Notes under the pieces: generated by a model
The model's input: only the letters and a program-made list of their open reading frames with translations
Database searches by the model: none
What the model was told of the DNA's origin: nothing
Assembly (NCBI RefSeq): GCF_020193655.1
Contig: NZ_JADYVE010000017.1
Location: 1-64,000 of the forward strand
Source: Ensifer sp. IC3342
GTDB taxonomy: Bacteria; Pseudomonadota; Alphaproteobacteria; Rhizobiales; Rhizobiaceae
Direction of reading: 5' to 3'
DNA length: 64,000 nt
Program-made: the position numbers and the translations under genes
Shown here: positions 46,358 to 56,265 of the stretch, piece after piece
How positions within the stretch are numbered: position 1 is the stretch's first letter
Layout: each line of letters starts with the position of its first letter

Positions 46358-47248
46358 TTAATACGTGAGTGCAGCAAGGCGGCCATTACGGCTTAGCATT
46401 ACACGACCGTCCTCGATCCGTTCGACCATCCATCCATCATCCAAAAGAGCGCCGACAAAATATTTCTCGCCATTGATGACAAGATACGGAAGCGGCCCAC
46501 GCCAAACAGCTTCAACTGCGATAGCGGATGGCGCCTTCTCATCTTCGATAACCACTCTATTCAACAGTGCGAGAGCGCCTTTCGTGCGATGATCGAACCA
46601 CTGCTGAACGTTATGCCAACTGATAGCCGAAGCAGATGTGACGGTGCCCTCGGCGGTCACAACACCCTTAGCGGAGCTGACCTTGATGTTGGGCAGGCCG
46701 ACTCTATCGACTTCCTGTTGCAGGTCTTTAGCAGCTGTCACGACAGTCTGATCATCAGTGCGGTTATCAGGCAGCTTGGGTTCACGTTCGCCATTAGATA
46801 AATGGGCGCTCACTACAACAGCGTTGCCGTAGTCGGAGAAAATCGCCGAGAGCACCCCGATCCCCAGAGAGCCGAGCAACACCAACGCGAGCACAGATAT
46901 CGAGAGGCGTGGAATTCCGATCAAATCGGCTGGCGCTGCATCCGGCACCGACCAGAGAATGGACATCGCTCCTGCATGAATGACGACAGGAAGGGGCGCG
47001 ACAATCCGCTCACCTGCAGCAATATTCCTGTTTCCCTCCATGCTGAGGCCGGCAGTAAGTGCCTCAACCTCGATTGATTTGTCCAGACGAGTGATACGAA
47101 AATGATGCGACGCGAGTCCTTGCTCGACGAAGATTATATCGGCATCGAGGCCGCTACCAATTAAGCTCGTTTCTAGAGCCGTTGTACCGGTCAGTTCGCA
47201 ATAGAGCCCCGAGAGAACTTTGAATTGAAGGGAAACGACGTCGTTCAC
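46358..47248 (-). CDS. y4yQ: Y4yQ (SctD-like), inner-membrane ring protein
   Basis: About 296 residues with an N-terminal FHA-like domain (FKVLSGLYCELTGTTALETS), one membrane segment near residues 118-138 (LSISVLALVLLGSLGIGVLS) and a periplasmic part with BON-like repeats. This is the plan of SctD/YscD proteins. A GTG at 47248 with GGAG before it is the preferred start. It forms the inner-membrane ring with NolT (SctJ). Confidence 0.82.
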   Translation of the reverse strand: MNDVVSLQFKVLSGLYCELTGTTALETSLIGSGLDADIIFVEQGLASHHFRITRLDKSIEVEALTAGLSMEGNRNIAAGERIVAPLPVVIHAGAMSILWSVPDAAPADLIGIPRLSISVLALVLLGSLGIGVLSAIFSDYGNAVVVSAHLSNGEREPKLPDNRTDDQTVVTAAKDLQQEVDRVGLPNIKVSSAKGVVTAEGTVTSASAISWHNVQQWFDHRTKGALALLNRVVIEDEKAPSAIAVEAVWRGPLPYLVINGEKYFVGALLDDGWMVERIEDGRVMLSRNGRLAALTY

Positions 47249-47353
47249 GGATGATCTCCGAAGAGATGAGCCGCACGGCAAGTGGCATGCGGCTCATCTC
47301 GGTTCCACTTCGGTGTCAGTTGTGCTTCAGGGTGCCTGAGAGCCCCATCGGCA

Positions 47354-47572
47354 TTACTGGACGCGTTCGTCCGCCACCTTCTTGATTGTCTGGAGCTGGG
47401 TCGAAACCGTGCGCAGCTGCATACTCCTAGCCGTGGCCTCCGCGCTAACCCGCGCTAGTTCCGCGATTTGAGCCTGGAAGGCGACAGCCCCAGCGCCTTG
47501 GGCGGCGGCGCTTCCAGCAACCGCGGCGCCAGTTCCAGCTAGACTCATAACACTACTTAGTCTAGACAGCAT
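47354..47572 (-). CDS. nopA: NopA, major type III pilus subunit
   Basis: A 72-residue alanine-rich protein, MLSRLSSVMSLAGTGAAVAG, then QAQIAELARVSAEATARSMQ and LQTIKKVADERVQ. Its length and its place between nopC and y4yQ fit NopA, the SctF-like protein that builds the rhizobial T3 pilus. AAAGGAAAC before the ATG at 47572 supports this start over a longer one. Confidence 0.85.
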   Translation of the reverse strand: MLSRLSSVMSLAGTGAAVAGSAAAQGAGAVAFQAQIAELARVSAEATARSMQLRTVSTQLQTIKKVADERVQ

Positions 47573-47641
47573 ATTCGTTTCCTTTCTGTCGAATTGAGCC
47601 GTCACTAACGGCACGCACCTCCTGACGCGGACCACCCAGCG

Positions 47642-47938
47642 TCAGGCATCCTCTTCAGTTTCTGCCATGGCTTCCTCGGCATCAGCCATGGCATCGTTCA
47701 TAAGTTGCAGCGCAACCGAACGAAGAGCTATTTCGAAGGCTTCGCTTTGATTTACAGATTGCGAGTGATCCCCGGCGATGGTCGGACTATCCGCCCGACC
47801 GCTCCCGCCATCCGGCTTGTTGTAACCAGGGGGCCTACCGGAATCGCGCGGCGGCTGTCCATTCGGACGTCCCTGGCCCCCTGTGCGGGCCAGGGAAACA
47901 CCGATGCTGTCAACTCCACTTCCAACTACTGTGACCAT
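47642..47938 (-). CDS. nopC: NopC, type III secreted protein
   Basis: A 98-residue protein starting MVTVVGSGVDSIGVSLARTG, glycine/proline-rich in the first half and helical and acidic in the second (MNDAMADAEEAMAETEEDA). Position directly upstream of nopA and 50 bases after a tts box identifies NopC, a small secreted protein specific to rhizobia. Whether it is an effector or a pilus-related component is not clear from the sequence. Confidence 0.8.
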   Translation of the reverse strand: MVTVVGSGVDSIGVSLARTGGQGRPNGQPPRDSGRPPGYNKPDGGSGRADSPTIAGDHSQSVNQSEAFEIALRSVALQLMNDAMADAEEAMAETEEDA

Positions 47939-47987
47939 TGTTTTTCCATTGGCGGCGAATTGCAGACAACACCTACCTATAAACCCC

Positions 47988-48005
47988 AGCTTTCGAGAAG
48001 CTGAC
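47988..48005 (-). promoter_or_regulatory. tts box upstream of nopC
   Basis: Read on the minus strand, GTCAGCTTCTCGAAAGCT is a full match to the core tts box bound by TtsI. It lies 50 bases before nopC and should drive nopC-nopA-y4yQ-rhcV-y4yS. Confidence 0.88.
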
Positions 48006-48009
48006 GGGC

Positions 48010-48510
48010 CTCAAAAAAAAAGTATGGCCCGTCTGCACAAACTGTCTCAGGTCATTCCTGGCCACGATGGTTCCGCGCGGCTCGGGCGTTATAAAGACTG
48101 CGGCATTAAGCGCCACATTTTCGGCCGGGCTGCCAAGACGCCGGCCGTTGCGCCCTCTCTCTGTCACCTTCGCAGAATTATCGGCACCCTCGAATCCGCC
48201 GATTGCTGATTGGCGCCCAAGTGCCGCTCGTGCGCCGCAGATGAGCAATGTGCGTAAGTATCGGTTGCCTCGCTTGGATATGCCAAGCATCTTCGTCTTC
48301 CCACCGATCGAGTGCGGCGCGGCTGAGACCCAACCATACAGCGAGATCACGCCCACCTGCGAAGGCGGACGCATCTCCGATCGCCGCAACGAGTGCAGTC
48401 GCATGGATAACACCAATTCCGGGGATGGTCGTCAGCCGCCGAGCTCGCTCGTCTTCACGTGCCATTTGCAGAAGTTCGTCGTCGTAAGCCTTGATGCGGT
48501 GAGTCTTTGA
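48010..48510 (-). mobile_element. IS110/IS1111-family transposase remnant
   Basis: MAREDERARRLTTIPGIGVI, then HATALVAAIGDASAFAGGRD and LAVWLGLS belong to the C-terminal (helix-hairpin-helix) domain of IS1111-type transposases. A second frame continues with GGKTKMLGISKRGNRYLRTL. The N-terminal catalytic part is absent. The remnant ends right at the tts box of nopC, so this box was retained next to an old insertion. Confidence 0.7.
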
Positions 48511-49099
48511 GCGAGACGAAAACGCATCGTCGGTCGCATCGCTGCTTCCGCTTTCGCGTCAGCATCACGCCTTCACCCACGGCTGGACAAATTCGGGCGG
48601 CATCAGGCGCGCTTCATGTCCATATTCGCTTCAGGCCGACCAAGAAAGTGAGCGCCGCGGCAAGCCCCCATCGCGACAACGCAGCGACAAACCGAAGAAC
48701 GCCGTTGCGCGTTATCCTTCGCCGCAAAACAACTGCTCCGCTCGCATCCGGTCCGGCTAGAATGCGACGGAAGCGTGGGCGGTCCATCTCCTTTGATCGC
48801 CACCACAGCCGCCAAGACAGCGCCAGACCTGGCGCACAAAAAAAGAGGCCGGAGCATCACGGACGCGGGGGCCTCAATGTATAAGGAGCCGTTCGACGTG
48901 TTCACGGGCTCCGGGAGCAAAATCCCCAATCGAACCTACTACGAAGTTCTCAAGGAAATCCCCCGCGTTTACGTGGTCACTGCTCCGCCTGTGCCCTACA
49001 CGGAATGGGTAACCGCTCGTTGGCTCCTGGGTTTGCTACCTCTTTCGCTCCCTGTCCATGACCATAGGGACCCAGTATTGGCAGATGAGGCCCCCGCCA
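48511..49099. other. Region without a recognised gene between IS remnant and nopP
   Basis: A plus-strand frame (48775-49107, with MYKEPFDVFTGSGSKIPNRT) is open but unknown and partly faces the end of nopP. I cannot support a gene call. Confidence 0.35.
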
Positions 49100-49918
49100 T
49101 CACATGAAGTCATCCTCGTAAGTCTCGTAAGAGTAACTGGTTGAACACAGTGCGTTCTCGGTGTCCTCAGATTTACGGAGATAAAGCGGCGGCTTGTCTG
49201 CACGCTGCCACTTCTCGGCACTGTTCTTCGTCCATTTGTCGGGATGCTGGGCAGGGTCAAGGACCATGTCGCAATGATCCACTTCAACGAACCCCAGCGT
49301 CGCTGCGCGGGCTTTCGCTTCTGGGTTTTCCGCGCGCCAATTCAGCAACGGCCGTTCGCCGTCCCTCCGAAGTTGATGCTCGAGCAGAATATCGCCTGCA
49401 TTCTCGACGAGGGGATGAGCGATCTGCAGATCCACTATGGAGGTAGTCGCAGTTCGACCGGGAAATTGGTCCCGCCAACTTTGGGATTCGAACTCTTCCA
49501 TGCTGAACCCCCCTTCCGTTCTCATCAGTCCAACGCACTGGTTTCCCAATTGGTAACTGAAATATCGAGCTTGCTCAGTATCCCGACGAATGCCGTATTC
49601 TTGAGCAACCTCCGCAGTGCGTCTGGCTCGTGCGGATACGTACTCCGAATACTCTTGTGGATTGGCGGCGATGTCAGTGATTTGTTTGCCATGAAATTGC
49701 CTAACCTCCCTCCTGAAAGTCCCCAGGTCTATCTCCACCACCGGGGGTTCGCGATCGAGGGTATACCTTGCCGCCGGCGATGAGCCGCCGTTGGAATCCG
49801 GCCCGGCTAAGTGCATCCGGGCAAACGTGTCCGCAAACTCTTGTGTTTCCGCGTCCGTTTGCCCGCCGGCACTACGCGTGTAGTGGAAATCGAACGAGCC
49901 ATCAATTCGACCATACAT
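49100..49918 (-). CDS. nopP: NopP, type III effector
   Basis: A 272-residue protein starting MYGRIDGSFDFHYTRSAGGQ, without signal peptide or membrane segments, hydrophilic, serine/threonine-rich at both ends. Length, sequence start and place beside rhcU agree with NopP (y4yP) of strain NGR234, a phosphorylated effector that affects nodulation on certain legumes. It is flanked by IS remnants on both sides, and its upstream tts-like site is poor, so expression may be altered. Confidence 0.8.
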   Translation of the reverse strand: MYGRIDGSFDFHYTRSAGGQTDAETQEFADTFARMHLAGPDSNGGSSPAARYTLDREPPVVEIDLGTFRREVRQFHGKQITDIAANPQEYSEYVSARARRTAEVAQEYGIRRDTEQARYFSYQLGNQCVGLMRTEGGFSMEEFESQSWRDQFPGRTATTSIVDLQIAHPLVENAGDILLEHQLRRDGERPLLNWRAENPEAKARAATLGFVEVDHCDMVLDPAQHPDKWTKNSAEKWQRADKPPLYLRKSEDTENALCSTSYSYETYEDDFM

Positions 49919-49978
49919 AACGATTCGTACCCCTTTTTTCGCATTGAATGAGGCTGGTTAGGCGCGACGGGGCACGAT

Positions 49979-49996
49979 AGAGCCGCTAGCTGACGA
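49979..49996 (-). promoter_or_regulatory. Degenerate tts-box-like half site upstream of nopP
   Basis: On the minus strand TCGTCAGCTAGCGGCTCTAT keeps the left half of a tts box (TCGTCAGCT) but not the CGAAAGCT half. It lies 61 bases before nopP, next to an IS5 remnant. Confidence 0.35.
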
Positions 49997-50480
49997 TCAC
50001 TTGACCAGCACGGCAAAGCGGTATTACGGCAGGGTGTTCGACCGGCTGTTCAAAGTGATCGCGTGCGATTCGACCTGGAATGGCTGATGCTTGGTGCGAC
50101 CGTGATCCCTGCCCAAGCGAGCGGCCGGGGCGCGGCGCAAAGGAGGATCTGAAGCACAGGCTCTCGGCCGCTCCCGCGGCGGGTTCGGCACCAAGGTCCA
50201 TGCCGTCGTAGACGCGCTCGGCCGGCCGGTCCGCTTCGAACTAGGCCCCGGCCAGCAGAATGACATGGCGCCGGCTCGCCGGACTGATCGACGGCTTGCC
50301 GGCGGTTCAGGTAATCGGCGATCGCGCTTACGATGCCGACCGGCTGCACGACGTGATCATCGACCAGGGTGGCGAACCGGTCATCCCGACGCCGCCATAG
50401 CAAAACACCGGCACGGCTACGACAAGATCGCTACAAGAACCGCCCCCGGAATCAATGTCATCCCAATTCTGATTCCGAGT
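49997..50480 (+). mobile_element. IS5-family transposase remnant
   Basis: Frames give KRYYGRVFDRLFKVIACDST, then GRSRGGFGTKVHAVVDALGR and PVRFELGPGQQND, the conserved central block of IS5/IS427-type transposases. Later, VIGDRAYDADRLHDVIIDQG in another frame gives the second DDE aspartate region. Stops and frameshifts leave no working gene. It lies between nopP and rhcU. Confidence 0.72.
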
Positions 50481-50494
50481 TCAGCGGTCGTGTT

Positions 50495-51532
50495 CTAGGC
50501 CAAGCCTGCGGCCAAGAGTGCTCTCGCGATGGGCTCGAAATATTGCATGGGCACGGCGTTGCCCAGTTTCGTTGTGCTGATGAGCTGGTGCGCTAGGACA
50601 TGATCATCGACAATTTTGAGACGCAGAGCCTGTGCCTCACGAACCATGTGTGAAGCGGCCTCGCCCTCGGCGCGGCAAACCAAGATTGGCACCCCGGTCT
50701 CACCACGGACGTAACGCAGACCGACTAGTATCGCCGTTCCTCTGTAGACCAGCGTGGCGCGACGCACACCGAGCGGAGGCTCGCTGGCCATCTCGTCGCG
50801 GATGCGCCGTCGTTCACCCTTCAACTCTGGCGTCCCTTGCTGTTCCTTCAACTCGCGCGTTACTTCCGTCTTAGTCATGCGCATTTCGCGCAGATACAAC
50901 GCACGCTGCAACAGCAGATCGATCAGTCCGCCGATCAGAAGTGCGCCGGCGCCAATTCCGATCAGCTGTTTCGCTCCGGTAAAGACGACGCCGAAACACC
51001 CCATACCGCAGACTGGCAGATAGACCATCGTCTTCCACAAGCCAAAAAAGAAGAGGGAAAAGGTGCCGCTAAGGACCAATACCTTAAACAGCGTTTTGCC
51101 AACCTCGACTACTGAACGCGTAGACGCCAAGCGCTTGAACCATTGAAAAGGGTTGATTTTTTCAAGTTTCGGCTTCAATGGCTCGAGAGAGAATACAAAT
51201 CCACGATTGGCGAGTAATCCGGCCAAGACTACCGTGGCGAAAAGAGCTGAAAGCAGCGGGCCAACAGTTTCCAGGGTGAGTTCGACTAGCAGAACCAGTG
51301 TCTGTCGCACTGCGACATTGAAAGGCAGGTACTGCAGCTTGTCGGTTAATAGTAGCGCTTCCTTGCATTTATCTTCGATGACGCCACCTCTTAGCCATAA
51401 GTAGCCGAGCCCAGCGCAAGTGGCGGCGGCGCGGACGAAATCGGAGCTACGCGGTATTTGCCCTCTTTTGCGGGCTTCTCTCAGCTTCTTCGGGGTAGCG
51501 GCGCGTGACTTCTCTTCGCTCGTATCGCTCAT
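50495..51532 (-). CDS. rhcU: RhcU (SctU), substrate-specificity switch protein
   Basis: A 345-residue SctU/FlhB-family protein starting [20 protein letters not shown], with the N-terminal [15 protein letters not shown] motif, four membrane helices and a cytoplasmic C-terminal domain ([20 protein letters not shown]). In this family autocleavage occurs at NPTH before a conserved ...VGLRY. Here the corresponding stretch reads [20 protein letters not shown], so NPTH is replaced by RGTA. The start overlaps the rhcT stop by four bases. The gene is otherwise intact, last in the nolB-rhcU operon. Confidence 0.9.
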   Translation of the reverse strand: MSDTSEEKSRAATPKKLREARKRGQIPRSSDFVRAAATCAGLGYLWLRGGVIEDKCKEALLLTDKLQYLPFNVAVRQTLVLLVELTLETVGPLLSALFATVVLAGLLANRGFVFSLEPLKPKLEKINPFQWFKRLASTRSVVEVGKTLFKVLVLSGTFSLFFFGLWKTMVYLPVCGMGCFGVVFTGAKQLIGIGAGALLIGGLIDLLLQRALYLREMRMTKTEVTRELKEQQGTPELKGERRRIRDEMASEPPLGVRRATLVYRGTAILVGLRYVRGETGVPILVCRAEGEAASHMVREAQALRLKIVDDHVLAHQLISTTKLGNAVPMQYFEPIARALLAAGLA

Positions 51533-52347
51533 TTCAGCAACTTGTCGAGCCACCCAAGCGTGCCATCCGCTTGCGTGATCTCCAGTTTGATGCCCTCGAG
51601 CAAATAGGTAGCGTAGGTAACCATGATAATCGGAAAGACGATATTCTTGATCGGAGTGGACAGCTGGCTAGATTTGAATTGTGGCGCAAAGCGACGTATC
51701 ATCATCATTGAAATATCAATCAGTCCCAAAAAGAATACTACAGGCCCCGAGATCAATAATGTCGTGCGCATGATGTGGTCGAGGAGTCCGAATAATTCCA
51801 TAGCGGCTTGGGGGCTCAATGTTGGCTGAAACCGATACACGGGCCAGATCAAATAGCTGCCATAGAGTGCGCTGATCATAGCTTGCAGACCTCCCGACGC
51901 AACGAAGATCGTAATTGCAGTGATCCCGAGAAATACTCCCATGGCGGAAGCCTGACTGTTCGTTGCTGGGTCGGCCTGAGTGGACGGGCTGGTGATGCCG
52001 CGCTGGTTGTCTATAAACTCACCGGCCGCCTGAAGGCCCCATAAAGGAATTCCGAGAAAAGTGCCAAGTAGCAAGCCGACAAAAACCTCCTTCAATCCGA
52101 GCAGGGGTACCTGGATCAGACTTGTTTCCGGACCCAGCGCCTGCAACCCGTCGCTGACGTGTGCCAAGCAGGGTAGTCCGAAGGCAACAGCCAGGCAGCC
52201 GCGGACCAGCCCACCAATCTGAGACCGTGTAAATACAGGAAGTATCAGCATAATGCCTAGCGCGCGGGCCGCACCAAGACCGGCTGCCGCGACAAGTTCG
52301 ATAGCGGCATGGAGCAAGATTTGAATCTCGGCGGATGACAGGTACAT
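51529..52347 (-). CDS. rhcT: RhcT (SctT), export gate membrane protein
   Basis: A 272-residue SctT/FliR-family protein with about six membrane helices (for example [40 protein letters not shown]). It is part of the SctRST export gate. It begins nine bases after the rhcS stop and its end overlaps rhcU. No abnormality is seen. Confidence 0.92.
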   Translation of the reverse strand: MYLSSAEIQILLHAAIELVAAAGLGAARALGIMLILPVFTRSQIGGLVRGCLAVAFGLPCLAHVSDGLQALGPETSLIQVPLLGLKEVFVGLLLGTFLGIPLWGLQAAGEFIDNQRGITSPSTQADPATNSQASAMGVFLGITAITIFVASGGLQAMISALYGSYLIWPVYRFQPTLSPQAAMELFGLLDHIMRTTLLISGPVVFFLGLIDISMMMIRRFAPQFKSSQLSTPIKNIVFPIIMVTYATYLLEGIKLEITQADGTLGWLDKLLK

Positions 52348-52355
52348 GGCGCAGA

Positions 52356-52637
52356 CTAATAGCCAAGTGTGATTGCTGGAAACTCAGTAAAGACCTGGTT
52401 GGCTAGCTCTATGAGCGGGGCGCTCAGCACAGGCGCAAACAAGCCAATTGCCGCGACAACGACCAGGAGCTTCACGGTGAGCGGCAGGCTTTCATCCTGG
52501 ATCTGCGTTGCCGCCTGGATGATGCCAATAGCTAGGCCAACAATCACCGATGCAATGAGTGGCGGCAGAATCCAGATCATGAAAACCACCAATGATTGGC
52601 TCATAAGCGCAAGAATACTGGATCCGGTAATAATCAA
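52356..52637 (-). CDS. rhcS: RhcS (SctS), export gate membrane protein
   Basis: A 93-residue SctS/FliQ-family protein with two membrane helices ([20 protein letters not shown] and [15 protein letters not shown]) separated by [20 protein letters not shown], the family signature. The start overlaps the end of rhcR by four bases. Confidence 0.92.
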   Translation of the reverse strand: MIITGSSILALMSQSLVVFMIWILPPLIASVIVGLAIGIIQAATQIQDESLPLTVKLLVVVAAIGLFAPVLSAPLIELANQVFTEFPAITLGY

Positions 52638-53299
52638 GCTCCCGACATCGTGTAACTGAGCACAAGTCCGTGCATCAATCTCGACCAGCCATCAATAGCG
52701 ACGAACAAAAATAGTTTGAAAGGCACAGCTATAATCGTCGGAGATACCATCGACATCCCCATCGCCATCAAAATTGTCGTTACGATAAGATCAATGACGA
52801 TAAAGGGTAGATACAGGAGAAAGCCGATTTCGAACGCTCGCTTTAGTTCTGAAATCAGAAAAGATGGTACAAGAATTGCGAAATCATCAGGTGTGACTCT
52901 GGCGCGCATTTCCTCAGGCCAGACTTTGTCCGTCGACGAGAGGAAAAATCGTCGCTGCTCTTCGTTTGTGAACGTCTTGAGATGGTCAAGCAACGGCTGA
53001 CTTCCTGCTTTGGCGGCGTTAATCCAGTCATCGAACGTCTGATAGCGGAGTTTCGGATCGGTCATCCGATCATAGGTCTGTTCAACAACGGGCGCGCTAA
53101 CGAACATGGTGAGGATCAATGCGGCGGCGTACAGCACTATGTTGGGTGGTATCGTCTGGGTCCCGAGCGCGTTGCGAACGAGGAATAGAACAACTGACAC
53201 TTTTACAAACGCCGTGGTTGTGACGACAGCTAGGACTAGCAGACCGATTCCCGCGGTTACCGCAAGAAGGGCCAGGACTGCCGGCTGAATCTCAGTCAT
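52634..53299 (-). CDS. rhcR: RhcR (SctR), export gate membrane protein
   Basis: A 221-residue SctR/FliP-family protein starting MTEIQPAVLALLAVTAGIGL, with signatures FVKVSVVLFLVRNALGTQTI and IPPNIVLYAAALILTMF near the N-terminus and FIVIDLIVTTILMAMGMSMV at the C-terminus. The start overlaps the rhcQ stop by eight bases. It assembles first in the export gate with RhcS and RhcT. Confidence 0.93.
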   Translation of the reverse strand: MTEIQPAVLALLAVTAGIGLLVLAVVTTTAFVKVSVVLFLVRNALGTQTIPPNIVLYAAALILTMFVSAPVVEQTYDRMTDPKLRYQTFDDWINAAKAGSQPLLDHLKTFTNEEQRRFFLSSTDKVWPEEMRARVTPDDFAILVPSFLISELKRAFEIGFLLYLPFIVIDLIVTTILMAMGMSMVSPTIIAVPFKLFLFVAIDGWSRLMHGLVLSYTMSGA

Positions 53300-54368
53300 T
53301 GCATGCCAACCTTCCACGCAGTCTGATGCCCAGCTCATCTCCGATGCGCACGATGTCGCCACGCCCGATACACCGACCATTGGCAACTATGTCCACCGGA
53401 CCGTCGATCGGCCGCCCGAGTTCAAAAACATGCCCATCGCCGGCACTTCTCAATTCCCCCAATGGGATCGGCCAACGGCCGCATTCAAAGACAAGCACGA
53501 TCTCGACGTCGTCGAGATCGGCATCCGACGGCCTTAGTTGCGATTCGGGCTGTATCATATGCGCATTCTCCAAAAGGCGTGATCGCGGGCGGAAAGCCCC
53601 CCGCAGGATTAGGTGGTCGCCCTCAAGGTCTGCCCTAGTCCATAACTGACCCACAGATAGAGCGATTTGGCCACGGCCGAACGCCGATATGTCTGGCAAC
53701 AGAGCATCACCGGCGGATGCTCTTCGAAGGAGCGCGGCCGAAACTCGAAGCGTGCCGATCTCACCTGCAACTATGACCGGGAGCTCTGGGGAAAGCTCGC
53801 GCGGTTGTCGCGGCAACCGGGCAAACAGTTCACCCAGCGCACGGAACGCAAACGGCACCAAGCCATCAAGAGGCGAGAAGAGGAACAGGCGACCCTTGCC
53901 ATTGACCGAGCCGAAGACGATTTCCAGTTCGAGATAGGGAGCCAATGTCATGGCTTCACGTACGCGGAGGAGATGCACATTCCGGTGCATCTTCTCCTCC
54001 AGTCGAACGATAAGCGGCTCGAGCGCAAGTTCGAGAATGAGTGATGCAGTTGGCTCGGAAGGGAAAGCAAGGTCACTCTGAACTGTCGAGACGAACGCCT
54101 CTACAAGCGGTCGAGACAGCGACAAGACGACCCTTTCACCTCCCACGTCCCAAATGCAGTCAAACATCGGAATGACAGAAGATTCCTGTTGCCAAACAAG
54201 CCCTTCCATCCACACCGATAGTTGTTTGTCGCCGACACGCGTCTGAAACGGCCCGCGTGAAGCCGCTATATCGTTGGCCCACGTGACGACCTCGGGGGAC
54301 AGTGTCAACGCTGGTTCGAATACAGTGTGTCTAGCCACGCTAGTCATCAAAGCGGCTCTAAGCTGCAC
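53292..54368 (-). CDS. rhcQ: RhcQ (SctQ), cytoplasmic sorting platform protein
   Basis: About 358 residues with a C-terminal SpoA-like domain (DVEIVLVFECGRWPIPLGEL, IDGPVDIVANGRCIGRGDIV, then RIGDELGIRL), the mark of SctQ/FliM-FliN-type proteins. It forms the cytoplasmic platform below the export gate. A GTG at 54368 or an ATG at 54347 could be the start. It follows y4yJ and overlaps rhcR. Confidence 0.88.
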   Translation of the reverse strand: MQLRAALMTSVARHTVFEPALTLSPEVVTWANDIAASRGPFQTRVGDKQLSVWMEGLVWQQESSVIPMFDCIWDVGGERVVLSLSRPLVEAFVSTVQSDLAFPSEPTASLILELALEPLIVRLEEKMHRNVHLLRVREAMTLAPYLELEIVFGSVNGKGRLFLFSPLDGLVPFAFRALGELFARLPRQPRELSPELPVIVAGEIGTLRVSAALLRRASAGDALLPDISAFGRGQIALSVGQLWTRADLEGDHLILRGAFRPRSRLLENAHMIQPESQLRPSDADLDDVEIVLVFECGRWPIPLGELRSAGDGHVFELGRPIDGPVDIVANGRCIGRGDIVRIGDELGIRLRGRLACND

Positions 54369-54394
54369 AATCGGGTCAATCAGAGAACTTGCGG

Positions 54395-54931
54395 CTACCG
54401 GATCTGGTTGCGCGACATCTGGACGAGCGAACCTCTCCCAAACCGCAACAATATCTCATCGTCGGCCTCTATCTCACCTGCGGCTTCCGAATGAATATCG
54501 ACGGCGCGCCGTAGATCGTCCTCGATCTGTTGCCATTTGCGCCGTGCTTCCGAACGTCTCACCCACTGGGCTTTCGTCTCAGACGCCGCTGTCTCGGCCT
54601 GCTCTTGAGCGAAATGCGCATTGTCAAGTACCTGGCCTTTGAGAGTGATCTCAGCAGCAAACCGCTCAATGTGAAGGTGGTGATGGTCGAGTGCTGCGCT
54701 AGACAAGGTGTTCAGCGACATCAGTTTTTGGTAGAGCTGAGCTTCCTCTCTTGCGCGCTGTTGCTGCGCGATTTTAAGCCCCTGAGAGGCATCCTGAGCA
54801 GCTACGATGGCCATGCGGCGCCGAGCTTCCTTATCCGACAGCTTCCTACGGGCGTCGCGCTCTTGCATTTCCTTCAGAAGCCGTATCCTCGAAGCGTGAG
54901 CATAATTCACGAGGTCAAACGCGACATCCAT
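54395..54931 (-). CDS. y4yJ: Y4yJ (SctO-like), coiled-coil stalk protein
   Basis: A 178-residue, highly charged, largely helical protein (RIRLLKEMQERDARRKLSDK, RSEARRKWQQIEDDLRRAVD), without membrane segments. Position directly after the ATPase gene and coiled-coil character fit SctO/YscO/FliJ-like stalk proteins. It overlaps the end of rhcN by 25 bases. Confidence 0.82.
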   Translation of the reverse strand: MDVAFDLVNYAHASRIRLLKEMQERDARRKLSDKEARRRMAIVAAQDASQGLKIAQQQRAREEAQLYQKLMSLNTLSSAALDHHHLHIERFAAEITLKGQVLDNAHFAQEQAETAASETKAQWVRRSEARRKWQQIEDDLRRAVDIHSEAAGEIEADDEILLRFGRGSLVQMSRNQIR

Positions 54932-56265
54932 GCGACCGTCTCCTCAAAATCTGACACGTCGGTTTCGCTCTGGCGCAAAAACTCCCTCAACTCACCAATC
55001 GACGCGACGGCGCGGTCAGTAAGCGGGTCGCCGCCTTGCTTGTATTCGCCGACATTGATCAAAAACTCGCACTCTGCATAGCGCGCGAGGAGATCGCGAA
55101 AGAAGGATGCTGCCTTGCGATGAGTCTCAGAAACGACCGCATCCATAACTCGGCTGCGACTCTGCAGCACGTCGATAGCTGGGAAATGGGATCGCGCCGC
55201 AAGAGCGCGTGAGAGGACGACATGGCCGTCGAGAATGCCGCGCGATTCCTCCGCGATCGGATCGCCTGTGCCGTCACCTTCGACAAGTACAGTATAGAAG
55301 GCTGTGATTGAACCGTGTTCACCCATGCCGGCACGCTCCAGCAGGCCTGGCAGTGTGGCAAAAACGGAAGGAGGAAAGCCCCGCCGGGTCGGCGGCTCTC
55401 CTGCAGCAAGACCTATCTCGCGCATTGCACGGCAGAAGCGCGTCAGCGAGTCTAACATGAGTGCGACGCGTAGCCCTTGTTCGCGGAAGTACTCCGCGAG
55501 CGCGGTCGCCATAGGAGCACATTGCGCCCGCTCCGTTGCCGAGCGGTCGGAGGTTTCAACCACAACGATCGCACGGCGGAGGCCCTCCTCCCCAAGATGC
55601 CGCTCGATGAATTCACGTACTTCGCGGCCGCGCTCGCCTATGAGCGCGACTATGATAACGTCGGCGGCGGCACCTTTTACGATCTGCGACATTAGCGTCG
55701 ACTTGCCGCCACCGGGCTCGCCGTAAATCCCGATCCGCTGGCCCTCACCGCATGTGAGGAGACCATCGAGGGCGCGCACCCCAAGCGGGAATGGCCGCTC
55801 AACTATGCGTCTCGTCATTGGATTGGGTGCCCTGCCGTGTAGCGGACGGGTTTCGGTGTTTTTGACTTCGCCTTTGCCGTCGAGCGGACGGCAGCGGCTG
55901 TCAATCACACGGCCAAGCAAATCGGGGCCGACCGGCACTTCACGCATTCGTCCAGTGGAGACGACTTCCGCGCGGCTGGAAAGGCCCGCCAAGCCTCCGA
56001 TCGGCGTGAGCAACACGCCATTGTCCAATAAGCCGATTACCTCGGCTTCGAGCGACAGACCGGTTCGCGTATCCTGCAGCAGACAAAGTTCCCCAATCCG
56101 AGCGTCTGGCAAGACGGCATGGACCAGGGTGCCGACGGCCCTTGTGATCCGTCCCCGCACGACACGCGTGTCGATTCGCTTTGCCGTGGACCACAAAGAC
56201 GAGATAGCCGGATCGAGAGCACGGGTCCCCTCGAGATTATTATGCTGTGTAACCGGCTTGATCAC
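54907..56265 (-). CDS. rhcN: RhcN (SctN), type III secretion ATPase
   Basis: A 452-residue F1-type ATPase with Walker A GEPGGGKST, Walker B LMLDSLTRF, and the family signatures MAPMATALAEYFREQG-like (MATALAEYFREQGLRVAL) and LPGLLERAGMGEHGSITAFY. It unfolds and releases substrates at the base of the injectisome. The start overlaps the nolV stop by four bases. Confidence 0.95.
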   Translation of the reverse strand: MIKPVTQHNNLEGTRALDPAISSLWSTAKRIDTRVVRGRITRAVGTLVHAVLPDARIGELCLLQDTRTGLSLEAEVIGLLDNGVLLTPIGGLAGLSSRAEVVSTGRMREVPVGPDLLGRVIDSRCRPLDGKGEVKNTETRPLHGRAPNPMTRRIVERPFPLGVRALDGLLTCGEGQRIGIYGEPGGGKSTLMSQIVKGAAADVIIVALIGERGREVREFIERHLGEEGLRRAIVVVETSDRSATERAQCAPMATALAEYFREQGLRVALMLDSLTRFCRAMREIGLAAGEPPTRRGFPPSVFATLPGLLERAGMGEHGSITAFYTVLVEGDGTGDPIAEESRGILDGHVVLSRALAARSHFPAIDVLQSRSRVMDAVVSETHRKAASFFRDLLARYAECEFLINVGEYKQGGDPLTDRAVASIGELREFLRQSETDVSDFEETVAWMSRLTS

